Source of the DNA: JBGZFC01 sp964346495
GTDB lineage: Bacteria > Bacteroidota > Bacteroidia > Bacteroidales > Dysgonomonadaceae
Direction of reading: 5' to 3'
Assembly (NCBI GenBank): GCA_964346495.1
Contig: CAYFUW010000004.1
Coordinates: 1-49,173, forward strand
Length of the DNA stretch: 49,173 bases
Positions within the stretch are counted from its first letter, which is position 1. Each line of letters begins with the position of its first letter. A program made the translations under genes and the position numbers. The notes below the pieces were generated by a model. The model ran no database searches, was not told the DNA's origin, and saw only the letters and a list, made by a program, of their open reading frames with translations. Shown in pieces: positions 1 to 10,130 of the stretch.

Positions 1-2
1 AT

Positions 3-47
3 AGTGGCACGGTTTGACCGAAAAGAGTGGCACTATCAGACCGAAAT
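3..47. repeat. Two 22-bp direct repeats, probable insertion-sequence end
   Basis: Two tandem copies of a 22-base unit lie at 3-24 and 26-47. Both begin AGTGGCAC and end GACCGAAA plus one base, with a variable centre. Multiple short direct repeats at a terminus are typical of IS21-family ends, where IstA binds. They stop just before the coding sequence of a DUF4143 ATPase begins to resemble its family, which suggests that an insertion removed that gene's 5' end. The IS body would lie left of the window, so the family assignment is an inference. Confidence 0.45.
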
Positions 48-1215
48 ACACATCAAACTGCAGGATACAGATATGCGAGAAGAATATATCGCCACGGCTG
101 CATCTAAACCCTCGTTACTACTGCAAGGAGAAACACCGCGATTGCTTGATGAATGGCAAGATGCGCCTGTCCTGTGGGATGCCGTTCGAACGATGGTTGA
201 CAAGAGAAACTTGCCCGGACAATTTATTTTGACCGGTTCCAACTCCATTGACCAAGACTCCATACATCATTCCGGTACCGGCAGAATATCTAGGATGCAG
301 ATGTTTCCTATGAGTTTATGGGAGTCTAAAGAGTCAAACGGTAAAATTTCAATTAAAGAATTATTCGATAATCCCGAGTTAGATATCGATGGAATTACTT
401 CTGAGATGCAGGTTGAAGACCTTATTTATGTGGCATGTCGTGGCGGATGGCCTGCAACAGTAAATATAAAAACAGATAAAGCCAAACTGCTTGTTGCCAG
501 AGATTATGTCGACTCGATCTGCAAAGAAGATATTTCAAGAATAGACGGGGTGAAGCGTGATGAACGCACCGCAAAAATACTGCTTCGAAGCTATTCGAGA
601 AACATCTCAACCCTTGCCAAAAACACTTCTATACTTGCCGACATCGTATCTTCCGGCGAGGTTTCAATGAGCAGACCCACTTTCGATGATTATGTGAATG
701 CCCTACAAAAACTATTTGTTATTAGCAATATTAATGCTTGGTCACCGGCTATTCGCAGTAAAACAGCCATAAGGAGTAGTTCTAAGCGAGCTTTTGTTGA
801 TCCTTCTATTGCTGTTGCTTCTTTGGGGCTTACTCCGGAAGCGTTGCACACTCAATTAAAGACTTTCGGATTTATCTTCGAACAATTATGCATACGAGAT
901 TTAAAATCCTATACACTTGATTTTGACAGCCATATATCTTATTATCGTGATCGCTACGGATTAGAAGCAGACCTTGTACTACATCTTTCAGACGGAAGAT
1001 ATGCTTTAATAGAGTGCAAATTAGGCAGTAGAGAAATTGAAGAAGGAGCAATGCACCTCCTTCAATTAAAAAAACTCATTCGTGAACATAACGAGTATGA
1101 AAAACAGAATCCGCTCCGCGAACCCGATTTGCTGATTATTTTAACCGGTGGCAAAATGGCATATAGTCGCCCTGATGGTGTAAAAATTATTCCAATTGCA
1201 GTTCTCAAACCGTAA
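4..1215 (+). CDS. 5'-truncated ATP-binding protein with DUF4143 domain
   Basis: The reading frame runs through a GTG at position 4, but its first ~15 codons come from the repeat pair at 3-47, so this start is probably artificial. Recognisable family sequence begins near residue 18 and continues with the LLDEWQ segment (Walker B region), an LTGSN sensor-like motif and the C-terminal DUF4143 part. That part ends in a PD-(D/E)XK-like nuclease signature (EADLVLHL...ALIECKLGS, about residues 323-344). The N-terminal Walker A loop expected in this family (roughly the first 60 residues) is missing. The protein is therefore probably a non-functional remnant cut by an insertion. The gene converges on the giant methylase gene, 20 bp away. 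In intact relatives the role of these ATPases is unknown. Confidence 0.75.
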   Translation: MARFDRKEWHYQTEIHIKLQDTDMREEYIATAASKPSLLLQGETPRLLDEWQDAPVLWDAVRTMVDKRNLPGQFILTGSNSIDQDSIHHSGTGRISRMQMFPMSLWESKESNGKISIKELFDNPELDIDGITSEMQVEDLIYVACRGGWPATVNIKTDKAKLLVARDYVDSICKEDISRIDGVKRDERTAKILLRSYSRNISTLAKNTSILADIVSSGEVSMSRPTFDDYVNALQKLFVISNINAWSPAIRSKTAIRSSSKRAFVDPSIAVASLGLTPEALHTQLKTFGFIFEQLCIRDLKSYTLDFDSHISYYRDRYGLEADLVLHLSDGRYALIECKLGSREIEEGAMHLLQLKKLIREHNEYEKQNPLREPDLLIILTGGKMAYSRPDGVKIIPIAVLKP

Positions 1216-1235
1216 AGATCAAAATCGTTATGAAA

Positions 1236-4200
1236 TCATCTTTTTATTCTTACTGTTAATGACTCTTCTTTCGTAACAGGTATGGTTTTAATTGTTGAAA
1301 CTTCCTCCTTTTTAACCTCGCTGTTATCTTCCTTTTTCAGCGAAAGAGCAATATTTCTGTCCAATTCGGCAACTTGCCGTTTCAGCTCTTTCAGTTCACC
1401 TTCTTTTTTCCAAGAAGCAGCAGCTACCGATTCATACACGGGAACTTTGGCACGTATTTGTTCCAACTCTTTGGTGTGGCTTTCAGTTATTCTCGGAATT
1501 TTCTCCAAGGCATTGATAAAGTTCATCCATGCCAATTTCGGGTCGTTTGCCAAATGACCGTTGTTATACGTGTAGTAAATGCTGCCGTTCCCTTTCACGA
1601 AAAAACGATTATCTACGAAGTCGAAACTATCTTTCATCGAAGCCTCGCTCTTGACCGAAACCTGAAAACCGTATAACTCGCCGATAGGCAGATGTTCTCC
1701 TTTGGTACGAGCTTTATCCTCGTACTCTTTCAGCCTTGCGGCAACGGTTTTTATATCGGCATTTTCCGGTACGCCGTTTATTCTCAGCGGATTTTGATAG
1801 GTGCCGTCCTCGTTTTTCTTTACTTTCTGCTTAAACGTTTCAAAATCCGAATTACTCTCGTTTATCATCTTGGTGTGATACTCAATCGACATATTCACAC
1901 CTTCCAATTTAGACCTGGCTGTCTCTCGCTCATGTTGGAAGTTTCTGCGTTCACTCTCCAATGCCAATACTTTTTTATCCAATTTTGCTTTTTCCAACAG
2001 GTCGGTATTTCCCGAAAGCACTGCCACATATTCGCTGAAATTCATTCCGGTAGCTTCATCCATGCTGCCTTCGTCAATACGGCGACTGCCCAACGAATTT
2101 GTTTTAAGCTGATTGATAAAAACCTGTTTGTTGTGCAGCAAATTAAACTTGTAGCTATCCAACGAACGTTCCACCGCATAGATAATAACATCTACGGTGT
2201 TGTCGGCAAAACGTTTGGCAACTTCATTTCCTCTTCTTATTGCTCTACCGTCCCGTTGTTCCAATGCACTCGGCACCCACGGCGTATCCAAGTGATGCAC
2301 GGCAACGGCACGTTTCTGTGCATTCACTCCCGTACCAAGCATTTCGGTTGAACCAAACAGAACCCGAATATCTCCTATATTCATCGCCGCTATCATCGCT
2401 TTTTTGGCATTCTCCGTTTTACATTCTTGAATAAAACGTATTTCACTGCTCGGGATACCGTAATCTTCCGTCAGTTTTCGTTTAATTTCACCGTAAACAT
2501 TCCACTCGTTCGGCTTATAAGTTCCCAAATCGGAAAAGACAAACTGTGTTCCCTTTTGAGCATCGTATTTTTGATAATAATCGTTTACCAACTTGGCACA
2601 ATGCGAAGCTTTATTGTCGATGTGGTCGGAAAACGAAGGGTCAATCATTCGCATATCCAAACTCATTTTGCGAGCATAATCGGTAGCGATAAGCATTTTG
2701 GCTTTTTCCTCTCTCTCCGATAACGGTTCACGTCCCAAAATTGTGGCATCGCCTGTTTTGGCAAACTCCATCAGCTTTTGGATGAAAACATCTTGTTCCG
2801 GCGTGGGTGGAATGTTATGTAAAACTTCGTTCTTTTCGGGTCGGTCTATGCCAATATCTTTGGCGGTACGAAAATCACAAATCTCACTGTAAAACGCACC
2901 TAATTCAGGCACTTTAATAAAGGTACGAAAACGCTCTTTTTGAATAATCTCGTTGGTAACGGAAAACTCGTAATCGGTGCTTTTCTCGGCAAAAACGGCA
3001 GCCCACGCATCAAACGTGCGAATACCCTGTTTCTCCAACGCTTGCGGTCGCAAGTACTTAAAAATCGAGTAAAGTTCCGTAAGCGAATTGCTGATAGTAG
3101 TACCCGACAGAAAGGTCGCTCCAAGGTCTTTTCCCAAACGCTCCTGTATGGTGCGAATGGCAAAAAGCATATTCAATGCACGCTGACTGCCTGCCGGATT
3201 TCCTAATCCCGCAACACGGTCATGTCGGGTGGTAAAAGTAAGGTTTTTGAATTTATGGCTTTCATCTACAAACAGATGGTCTATACCCATACGTTTAAAA
3301 TCCGTTACATTATCTTTCCGATCGGCAATATCGCCCATAATAAGCGAAAGCTTCGCTTCCAAGTTGTTTTTGCGTTTTTCCAATCCTCTCAGCATTGCTC
3401 TCGAAATCTCTCTACCCTGCTGACGCAGAACCTCCAAATTCTCTTCCACGGAATCGAGTTCCTGCTGTAAAATGGTTTGCTGTATTTCCAACGCTTGCGG
3501 TATCATTCCAAACTGCTCGTGCGTTAAAATCACGCAATCCCAATCGTTGTTTTTGATGTCGTTGAATATGCGAACACGGTTTTTAGCTGTAAAATCGTTC
3601 TTGCCCGGATAGAGAATACGTGCATTGGGATAAGCCTTGCTGAATGTTTCGGCTATATCATACACATTGGCTTTTAGCCCGATAATCATCGGCTTGTTTG
3701 CCAATCCCAAACGTTTCATTTCGTAAGCTGCACAACACATTATCAGAGTTTTTCCCGCACCCACTTCGTGGTCGCAAATTCCGCCGCCGTTAGTTTTGAG
3801 CATCCATACGGCATCTTTCTGACTTTTATACAGGTCGGATATGCCCAATCGTTTCAAGTCCAATCCGGGAAAAGTTTGATGACTACCGTCGTACTCAGGA
3901 CGAACGAAACAGTTGAACAGACGATTATAACGCTCCGACAATTTGTTCTTAAACTCATCGGATTGTCGCGACAACCACTCGGTAAAATGCACCCTTATCT
4001 CTTCAATTTTACTGTTTGCCAATTGGATGGTTTCGCCGTCCCGCACCTTTATTTGTTTTTCTTCTCCCGTTTTTGGGTCGATAACCATTTTTGACTTACT
4101 GATGTCGGGAATTGTGTTGTGTAAAGCATGCTTGGTCAGATTGATACCGTCGTAGGTGCGAAATTCTCCCTTTACGGCAAAAGCGTGGTAAATCTGCGGT

Positions 4201-7200
4201 GTTTTGCGGTCCGATTTTACGGTATATTCGTCAGCAGACGAGTTATAATGTATCGTTACTTCGGTATCGAACAATTCCGATACAAACTTGGCATAAACAC
4301 CTGACGGTATCCAACGCTCTCCAAAGTTAAAATCCAAATCGACAAAAGGGACAGGCGTGGGTATGGCTTCTCGCAAAGCTTGCAAACTTGCTTTTACCGC
4401 ATCATTTTCGCCGTTTTCCAATATCCATTGCTCTAAATTATCGGCTTTTTCAATCACATTTCCCGCAATAAATTTATCGGCAATCTGATAACTGTTTTCT
4501 TCGGGTTGGTAATAGATACGACCTTCCAATTCCGAAAGAATTTCGCTCTCTTCCTTTTCAGGTAAAAGCGAACAGATATAAGGCAGATTGACATCGCCAA
4601 ACTTATTTAGCGATGCCGAAAGAGCTTCCATAGGGTCGCTTGCACTTTCCAATTCTCCGACGGCAAAAGCAGTAGGACGGTCGAAAATATCGGCTTTGAT
4701 ATATTTTCCGTCAAGGCTTCTTTCCAAAAAGAAAATCTCACTACTGCCGCTATCCATTCGCAACAGTTCCGCATTCTTGCGACTGTTCAAATGTCCGTAA
4801 CTGCTCACAAATCGGTCGTAAAGCGTGTTTAGGCGACTTCGCTGCTCCTTATCCTCAACCGATTTACTCGCCTCGTAATCGTAAAGACGGTGGTAAGTAT
4901 CCCGAATATCAACATATAAACTCATTTTTGAGAGCTGAGCGTATGGCAAATCAATGGGATTAAACTGCGGATTGGCTGAGTTTATACCCGACAAATAACC
5001 GATTTGTTTACCTTGGACAACTACCGAACCATCCCGCAAATGTTCACCAATAGCGGAAAGATAAGGACGTGGCGATGCATCGAAAAGTGATTTGAGTTTT
5101 GTTTCCGATTGCTCTGCTTTTTTTTTAGAAATCGGCTCATCCCACATTCCGGAAAACAGGTCAGGCTGCTTCGGCAATGCCTCTTTCTTTGTCCGACTTC
5201 CTCTGTTTCGAACGAGTTGTTTCGATTTAGGTTTTATTGTCGGACTTGTTGAAAGATTGGAAACAGATGGTGTTACAGGGTTTAGTGTTGGCTTTACTTC
5301 CGCTTTACGTTGTTGCTCGATTTGATTAAACGTTTCCACTTCACGATTCCATGCAGCTATCTCCTCCGGCGGGAAAAGTCCGAAATCTTCATCCATTGAA
5401 CTTGAAACTATCGGATGATGGTCTGCATCGAAATAGACCTGTTGGTCGTTCATTTTACGCGGTGCTTCCAAATCGGGACGTATTTCAGGCTCAGATTGGT
5501 TTTCAAATTGAGAAAACAGCGTAAAAACGGGAACGCCGTCAGGTGCTTTTTCTTCCGGTGCAAGGATGGTTTCAACTTCCTCTATTTCCGTAATTATAGG
5601 CTCATCGGATGTTTCTTCCGCTTTTTCAGGTTCAGGTTCAATAATTTGAATTTCTTCGGCATGTGTATAATCTTCGCCGACATACTCTTTCAACTCTTCG
5701 ATTTGCGATAAAGCTTTCGGCTGAAAATGAATATCTCGCTCGATACCCAATCCCATCACTTTTACCGACTGCATCTCCTCGATGGACATATAACCCAACT
5801 CCCACTCGTAACCCATCGTGGTAAGTCCGAAACCTAATTTCTCTTTCGGGTCGTATTCCAACAAATACGCCGTGTAGGAACTCATCGGATGAAAATAGCG
5901 AGCAAAAGCAATACGGTCTCCAATCAATTCATTGTCGGTTGCATAAAGTCCGGGAAGTTGTTTTTGAATAGATTTGGGAACAAGGTCGTAAGCTTGTTGC
6001 TCTTCCGATTTTTCGACTTTATTTTCAGAAATCTCTTTCTTTACTTCCTTTTTGGGTTCTTCCAATCTATCCACGAGTGCAACACGATTGCCACTTCGCA
6101 CCAATAATGGCAGATATTGGTCTAATTGGTAATGATGAAAACTTGCATAATGTGTTCCCGTTCGTGTTTCAAGTGGAATATCGCAAACTTGTGAAACCGT
6201 TTCAGCTACTTTCCCGATGCTTTCGTAGTAATCGCCGTGTCGCATCAAGACCAAAATATTTTTATCCTCTTGTTTAGATAAAATCTCTTTTTGCAACTTT
6301 TGCAGTTCTTCCATCGGCGATTGGTCAGGATTAACAGTTTCGTCTATTTCGTTTTGCGGTGCAATGTTTTGTTCCATAGCGGGACTTACGGCATACACAC
6401 CTAAAATATCGCTCGTCGGGACAGTAATTAAACCTCTGTTTTCGCCTTTTTCATCCGCACTGATAACCGCTCGAACTGTGTCGGCTTGCGTGGCAGGCGG
6501 ATTTTCGGTGTAAACCGCCATTGTTTCCGTTCCTAAAAAACGGATATGTAGCATATCGCCTTCTTGCAAATCAGATATGTTCTTGCTCTCTTGAAATTGA
6601 GTTCGCTCCAACTCCGACAGTAACCACGGATTGTTGATGTGAGATGTAATCTCTTTTAAATGCAAATTTTCTTCATTGGGTTGCCTTTCTTCTATATTTT
6701 GTACTATATCAAAATCTTCATTACTCGCAACACCTGTTCGATAGAGTTGTTTATCCAATCTGTTATTTACATCAACAAAAAGCTTTCTTGTCAAATCATC
6801 AGCAATGCCGTCTATACCTTTTTCGTGGGTATAAACCCAACAAGGTTTGCCGTAAGGGTCGGTATCCATCGTTTTATCGGTAGCGACAAGACGACTTTTC
6901 ACTTCCTCGCTATCTCCCTCGAAAAGTGCGTTATGATGAAAAGCGATATTGAAACCGTCGCCTTTGGGTACGCTGAAAGATTGAGTAAAAAGTTCTTCCG
7001 TTTTGTTTGCAACACCTTTTCCTGTCTGTTTTTGTAATACTATCAAATCACTTCCGACATCCGTTCCGGCATTTTCGCTAAACATCTTATCGGGCAGACG
7101 AAGTGCCGAAATAAGTCGGCTGTTTTCCATCAAATAACGACGGATCGGTTCGTTTTTCGGACTGTCCAACACGCCTCTTGAAGTGATAAAAGCCATTATA

Positions 7201-7922
7201 CCGCCTTCTCGAAGTGCATCCAACCCTTTCACGAAAAAATAGTTATGCACGGCTCGCGTAGAAACCTCTTTTATCGGGTCTTTGCCTTTGGCGTAGGCTC
7301 GGTCGTAAACCACCATATTGCCAAATGGAATATTGCTCGTAATCAAATCGAACGTGCCGTTTTTTTCGGCAGGGATTTCTTCAAACCCTTGAATGTTTAT
7401 CTCCGTGTTTTGCCTGTCCGACGACAATGCTCGCAGAATGCGTCCGGTAATTTTATCTTTCTCGAAAGCGGTTACTTGCGTATATGGTCGGGCAAAAGAT
7501 TGTGTGAACACACCCATTCCGGCGGAAGGGTCGAGCATCTTGTCAATGCGAATACCGGCATTGTACAAAACATCAGCAATGGCATCGGCTATTCGCTTAT
7601 CCGTATAAAACGAAGTTAAAACACTCTGTTTGATGCTGTTCAAAAAAAGATTAAATTCTTGATTGCTTACCGTGTTTTGACGGATAGTCTCTTTGAGTTC
7701 AGCCACTAACGGAAAAAGCTCTTTTTCGGATTCCGTCCATCGGTTCAAATCGGCTAATGTATCGGTAGGATTGAGTACGCATTTTAGTCCGCCGAAACCG
7801 TTGTATCGAGATAAAACTTCATGTTCGGCAGTTGTGGGCAAGCGATGCTCTTTTTCGATACGAAACAGGGTTCGTATCGCTTCGGTATTGGCAATAAGGG
7901 TCTGCCTTTTGTTGTAAGCCAT
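1236..7922 (-). CDS. Giant N6 DNA methylase / SNF2-type helicase (DarB-like architecture)
   Basis: This is a 2,228-residue protein. The N-terminal part is an N6-adenine methyltransferase fold: motif I DPSAGMG at 131-137 and a motif IV-like SNIPF at 196-200 in place of the usual NPPF. A long middle section is low-complexity and acidic. The C-terminal half is a superfamily 2 helicase with Walker A GAGKT near residue 1386, DESH near 1552, and helicase motifs V/VI (GTGVNAQKR, EQRDGRAIRRGN) near 1870-1900. The order methylase then helicase in about 2,200 residues matches the phage P1 antirestriction protein DarB and related proteins on Bacteroidales conjugative elements. I infer that it protects or processes transferred DNA. 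It is the downstream gene of topB, with a 9-bp gap, and is probably co-transcribed with it. Confidence 0.85.
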   Translation of the reverse strand: MAYNKRQTLIANTEAIRTLFRIEKEHRLPTTAEHEVLSRYNGFGGLKCVLNPTDTLADLNRWTESEKELFPLVAELKETIRQNTVSNQEFNLFLNSIKQSVLTSFYTDKRIADAIADVLYNAGIRIDKMLDPSAGMGVFTQSFARPYTQVTAFEKDKITGRILRALSSDRQNTEINIQGFEEIPAEKNGTFDLITSNIPFGNMVVYDRAYAKGKDPIKEVSTRAVHNYFFVKGLDALREGGIMAFITSRGVLDSPKNEPIRRYLMENSRLISALRLPDKMFSENAGTDVGSDLIVLQKQTGKGVANKTEELFTQSFSVPKGDGFNIAFHHNALFEGDSEEVKSRLVATDKTMDTDPYGKPCWVYTHEKGIDGIADDLTRKLFVDVNNRLDKQLYRTGVASNEDFDIVQNIEERQPNEENLHLKEITSHINNPWLLSELERTQFQESKNISDLQEGDMLHIRFLGTETMAVYTENPPATQADTVRAVISADEKGENRGLITVPTSDILGVYAVSPAMEQNIAPQNEIDETVNPDQSPMEELQKLQKEILSKQEDKNILVLMRHGDYYESIGKVAETVSQVCDIPLETRTGTHYASFHHYQLDQYLPLLVRSGNRVALVDRLEEPKKEVKKEISENKVEKSEEQQAYDLVPKSIQKQLPGLYATDNELIGDRIAFARYFHPMSSYTAYLLEYDPKEKLGFGLTTMGYEWELGYMSIEEMQSVKVMGLGIERDIHFQPKALSQIEELKEYVGEDYTHAEEIQIIEPEPEKAEETSDEPIITEIEEVETILAPEEKAPDGVPVFTLFSQFENQSEPEIRPDLEAPRKMNDQQVYFDADHHPIVSSSMDEDFGLFPPEEIAAWNREVETFNQIEQQRKAEVKPTLNPVTPSVSNLSTSPTIKPKSKQLVRNRGSRTKKEALPKQPDLFSGMWDEPISKKKAEQSETKLKSLFDASPRPYLSAIGEHLRDGSVVVQGKQIGYLSGINSANPQFNPIDLPYAQLSKMSLYVDIRDTYHRLYDYEASKSVEDKEQRSRLNTLYDRFVSSYGHLNSRKNAELLRMDSGSSEIFFLERSLDGKYIKADIFDRPTAFAVGELESASDPMEALSASLNKFGDVNLPYICSLLPEKEESEILSELEGRIYYQPEENSYQIADKFIAGNVIEKADNLEQWILENGENDAVKASLQALREAIPTPVPFVDLDFNFGERWIPSGVYAKFVSELFDTEVTIHYNSSADEYTVKSDRKTPQIYHAFAVKGEFRTYDGINLTKHALHNTIPDISKSKMVIDPKTGEEKQIKVRDGETIQLANSKIEEIRVHFTEWLSRQSDEFKNKLSERYNRLFNCFVRPEYDGSHQTFPGLDLKRLGISDLYKSQKDAVWMLKTNGGGICDHEVGAGKTLIMCCAAYEMKRLGLANKPMIIGLKANVYDIAETFSKAYPNARILYPGKNDFTAKNRVRIFNDIKNNDWDCVILTHEQFGMIPQALEIQQTILQQELDSVEENLEVLRQQGREISRAMLRGLEKRKNNLEAKLSLIMGDIADRKDNVTDFKRMGIDHLFVDESHKFKNLTFTTRHDRVAGLGNPAGSQRALNMLFAIRTIQERLGKDLGATFLSGTTISNSLTELYSIFKYLRPQALEKQGIRTFDAWAAVFAEKSTDYEFSVTNEIIQKERFRTFIKVPELGAFYSEICDFRTAKDIGIDRPEKNEVLHNIPPTPEQDVFIQKLMEFAKTGDATILGREPLSEREEKAKMLIATDYARKMSLDMRMIDPSFSDHIDNKASHCAKLVNDYYQKYDAQKGTQFVFSDLGTYKPNEWNVYGEIKRKLTEDYGIPSSEIRFIQECKTENAKKAMIAAMNIGDIRVLFGSTEMLGTGVNAQKRAVAVHHLDTPWVPSALEQRDGRAIRRGNEVAKRFADNTVDVIIYAVERSLDSYKFNLLHNKQVFINQLKTNSLGSRRIDEGSMDEATGMNFSEYVAVLSGNTDLLEKAKLDKKVLALESERRNFQHERETARSKLEGVNMSIEYHTKMINESNSDFETFKQKVKKNEDGTYQNPLRINGVPENADIKTVAARLKEYEDKARTKGEHLPIGELYGFQVSVKSEASMKDSFDFVDNRFFVKGNGSIYYTYNNGHLANDPKLAWMNFINALEKIPRITESHTKELEQIRAKVPVYESVAAASWKKEGELKELKRQVAELDRNIALSLKKEDNSEVKKEEVSTIKTIPVTKEESLTVRIKR

Positions 7923-7931
7923 AGAGATAGA

Positions 7932-10043
7932 TTAAGGTTTTCGGTTAGATTTGGTATCGGATTTTTTATTTGGTTCAAAAGCAAAAGATGTGGTGTGGTC
8001 GGCATTTAACACCAATCGAGCATTGAATTTTTTGCCACTTTTGGCGATTAAACCTTTTAGTAATGGTGTTTTTCTTTCGGTAAACAGAGCTTTCAATTGT
8101 TCATCGGAAAGTAACAGTCCGCAAATTTCACGGAATACTAAAAAATCACACTCTTTGCATTTGGCTACTTTGGGATAAAATATCAGGTTTTTGGTTTTGC
8201 ATTTGGGACAATCCATTAGATTTGTAGAATTGTCAGAGAAAGAGAGAGACAACAACTCCTTACAGATTTGTCGGGTATAAATCTCAATACCTTTATGGAA
8301 TGTTTCTGCATTCATTTTTCCGGTTTCGATATCTGCCAACGCTTTCTCCCAAGTTCCGGTCATCTCGGCATCGGCTATTTTACGGTCTTTTACGATTTCA
8401 AAAACGGCAAGTCCCTTTTCGGTGGGAATTAAACTCTTCTTTTCTCTGACGATGTAATCTCTTATAATCAAAGTTTCGATAATGGCGGCACGTGTGGCAG
8501 GCGTTCCCAACCCGCACTCTTTCATCGCGGCTTTGGCTTCTTCATCGGCAACCTCTTTGCCTGCCGTTTCCATAGCGGATAGTAGGGTTGCTTCGTTATA
8601 AAGTGGTTTGGGTTTGGTTTGATGTTGAGTGATTTCGTGAGATTGAACGGGTATGGTTTCGTCTTGCATAAAATTGGGAAGTTCGGTCTGTACCGTTTCA
8701 TTTTCAACCGTTTCTGTTTTTTCGTTCAGCACGCTTCGCCAACCGCTTACTAAAAGGCGACTGTTTTTCGTTTTGAAAAGATACTCTCCAACAGTAAACT
8801 CAACATTTTGTACTTCTTGTGTAGATTTTTCTGAAAAGGCTTCCAACATTCGTGAAGCGATACAATCGTAAACTATTTGCTCGTCGGCAGTTAATCTGTC
8901 GGGAAGGTTTTCGGTAATCAGCAAAGCGTGATGGTCTGTTACTTTGGCATCGTTTACGCTTCGTTTGTTCAGCATTTTTTGGCTAAGTGTTCGGGCGTAG
9001 TTTCCGAAAATGGGATGTATGTGCAGGTTTTCGATAAGCGAAGGGATTTCTTCAAAAATATCTTCGCCGATATATCTGCTGCCTGTACGTGGATAAGTGA
9101 TTAACTTTTTCTCGTACAGGCTCTGAGCAATGGAAAGAGTTTTATCGGCGGAAAAGCCGTGTTTTCGGTTTGTCTCTTTTTGCAGGTTTGTCAAATCGAA
9201 TAAGAAGGGCGGTTCTGTATCTACCGTCTTTCGTTCGATTTTTGACACCGTCAATAAGCCGGTTTTGTCTGCAAAGTAAGCGTCGCAGACAGAACGGGCG
9301 ATGGCGTTATCTTCAAATTTAGTATCGCTTACGGCTTTACAACGAATACCCGCTTTTTCGATAGTGAGTTTTATTTGCCAATACGGTACACTTTGGAAAT
9401 TTTTGTTTTCGAGAAACCGCTTGCAAATCATCGAAAGAGTGGGTGTTTGCACTCGTCCCAACGAATAACCGCCTTTTCGGGCAGCAAGAGAAAGTGCTCG
9501 ACTTGCATTGATACCGACAAGCCAATCGGCTTGACTTCGGGCTTTTCCTGAAAAATATAGATTATCGTATTCTGAGCCGTTTTTCAATTTTTCCAATCCT
9601 TCCCGAATGGCTTTATCGGTCAATGAGCTTATCCAAAGTCGGTCAAAAGGTTTTTTACATTGCAGATAGTCAAAAATGTAGCGAAAAATAAGCTCTCCTT
9701 CACGTCCGGCATCGGTAGCGACAATAATTCGTTCACATTGGTCAAAGCAAGTGCGAATGATTTTTAGTTGTTTGAGAGCCGAAGGGTCGGCAATATACTC
9801 TTTTCCTTTTCTCACTTGACGAACCGTCAGTTTAAAAGGTTCGGGCAGAATGGGTAAATCGTCGGCGTTGTATTGCTCGAAACCATATTCGGCAGGCATC
9901 GCCAACGTTACGAGATGTCCAAATGCCCATGTTACGGTGTAATTGTTTCCGGCAAGATAGCCGTCTTGTTTTTGATTTGCTCCTACAATACGAGCAATGT
10001 CGCGTGCCACGGAAGGTTTTTCCGCGATGATGCATGTTTTCAT
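7932..10043 (-). CDS. topB: DNA topoisomerase III (type IA)
   Basis: This 703-residue type IA topoisomerase relaxes or decatenates DNA through a 5'-phosphotyrosine link. Seen: the N-terminal Toprim start (CIIAEKPSVARDIA), the acidic ATDAGREGE motif near residue 109, SLGRVQTPTL near 196, and the active-site tyrosine in ITYPRTGSRYI near 315. A four-cysteine zinc ribbon (CPKC...CKEC) lies at about 611-630. The last ~50 residues, after ICGLLLSDEQ, resemble the repeats of the DUF3945 protein encoded just upstream. Topoisomerases of this kind are standard on Bacteroides conjugative elements; the CTnDOT version, Exc, takes part in excision. The gene has its own leader after a strong terminator at 10078-10115. 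Confidence 0.95.
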   Translation of the reverse strand: MKTCIIAEKPSVARDIARIVGANQKQDGYLAGNNYTVTWAFGHLVTLAMPAEYGFEQYNADDLPILPEPFKLTVRQVRKGKEYIADPSALKQLKIIRTCFDQCERIIVATDAGREGELIFRYIFDYLQCKKPFDRLWISSLTDKAIREGLEKLKNGSEYDNLYFSGKARSQADWLVGINASRALSLAARKGGYSLGRVQTPTLSMICKRFLENKNFQSVPYWQIKLTIEKAGIRCKAVSDTKFEDNAIARSVCDAYFADKTGLLTVSKIERKTVDTEPPFLFDLTNLQKETNRKHGFSADKTLSIAQSLYEKKLITYPRTGSRYIGEDIFEEIPSLIENLHIHPIFGNYARTLSQKMLNKRSVNDAKVTDHHALLITENLPDRLTADEQIVYDCIASRMLEAFSEKSTQEVQNVEFTVGEYLFKTKNSRLLVSGWRSVLNEKTETVENETVQTELPNFMQDETIPVQSHEITQHQTKPKPLYNEATLLSAMETAGKEVADEEAKAAMKECGLGTPATRAAIIETLIIRDYIVREKKSLIPTEKGLAVFEIVKDRKIADAEMTGTWEKALADIETGKMNAETFHKGIEIYTRQICKELLSLSFSDNSTNLMDCPKCKTKNLIFYPKVAKCKECDFLVFREICGLLLSDEQLKALFTERKTPLLKGLIAKSGKKFNARLVLNADHTTSFAFEPNKKSDTKSNRKP

Positions 10044-10077
10044 AAATAAATAGATTTAGGTTAGTAAATAAGATGTT

Positions 10078-10115
10078 AAAAAAACGGGCAAGCGGATTGT
10101 ATAATCGACTTGCCC
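10078..10115 (-). terminator. Intrinsic terminator after the DUF3945 gene
   Basis: On the minus strand a GGGCAAG/CTTGCCC stem (10109-10115 with 10086-10092) contains a second inner GATT/AATC pairing and is followed, after one G, by seven T residues (10078-10084). It lies 15 bp past the stop of the DUF3945/DUF4099 gene and 34 bp before the topB start. The two genes are therefore probably transcribed separately. Confidence 0.75.
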
Positions 10116-10130
10116 AACCACGTAGGACAA

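Noticed and set aside
1282..7917. Many plus-strand frames of 60-219 residues across the giant methylase gene
   Set aside because: They are antisense to a long well-conserved coding sequence, have no family features and no own promoters.
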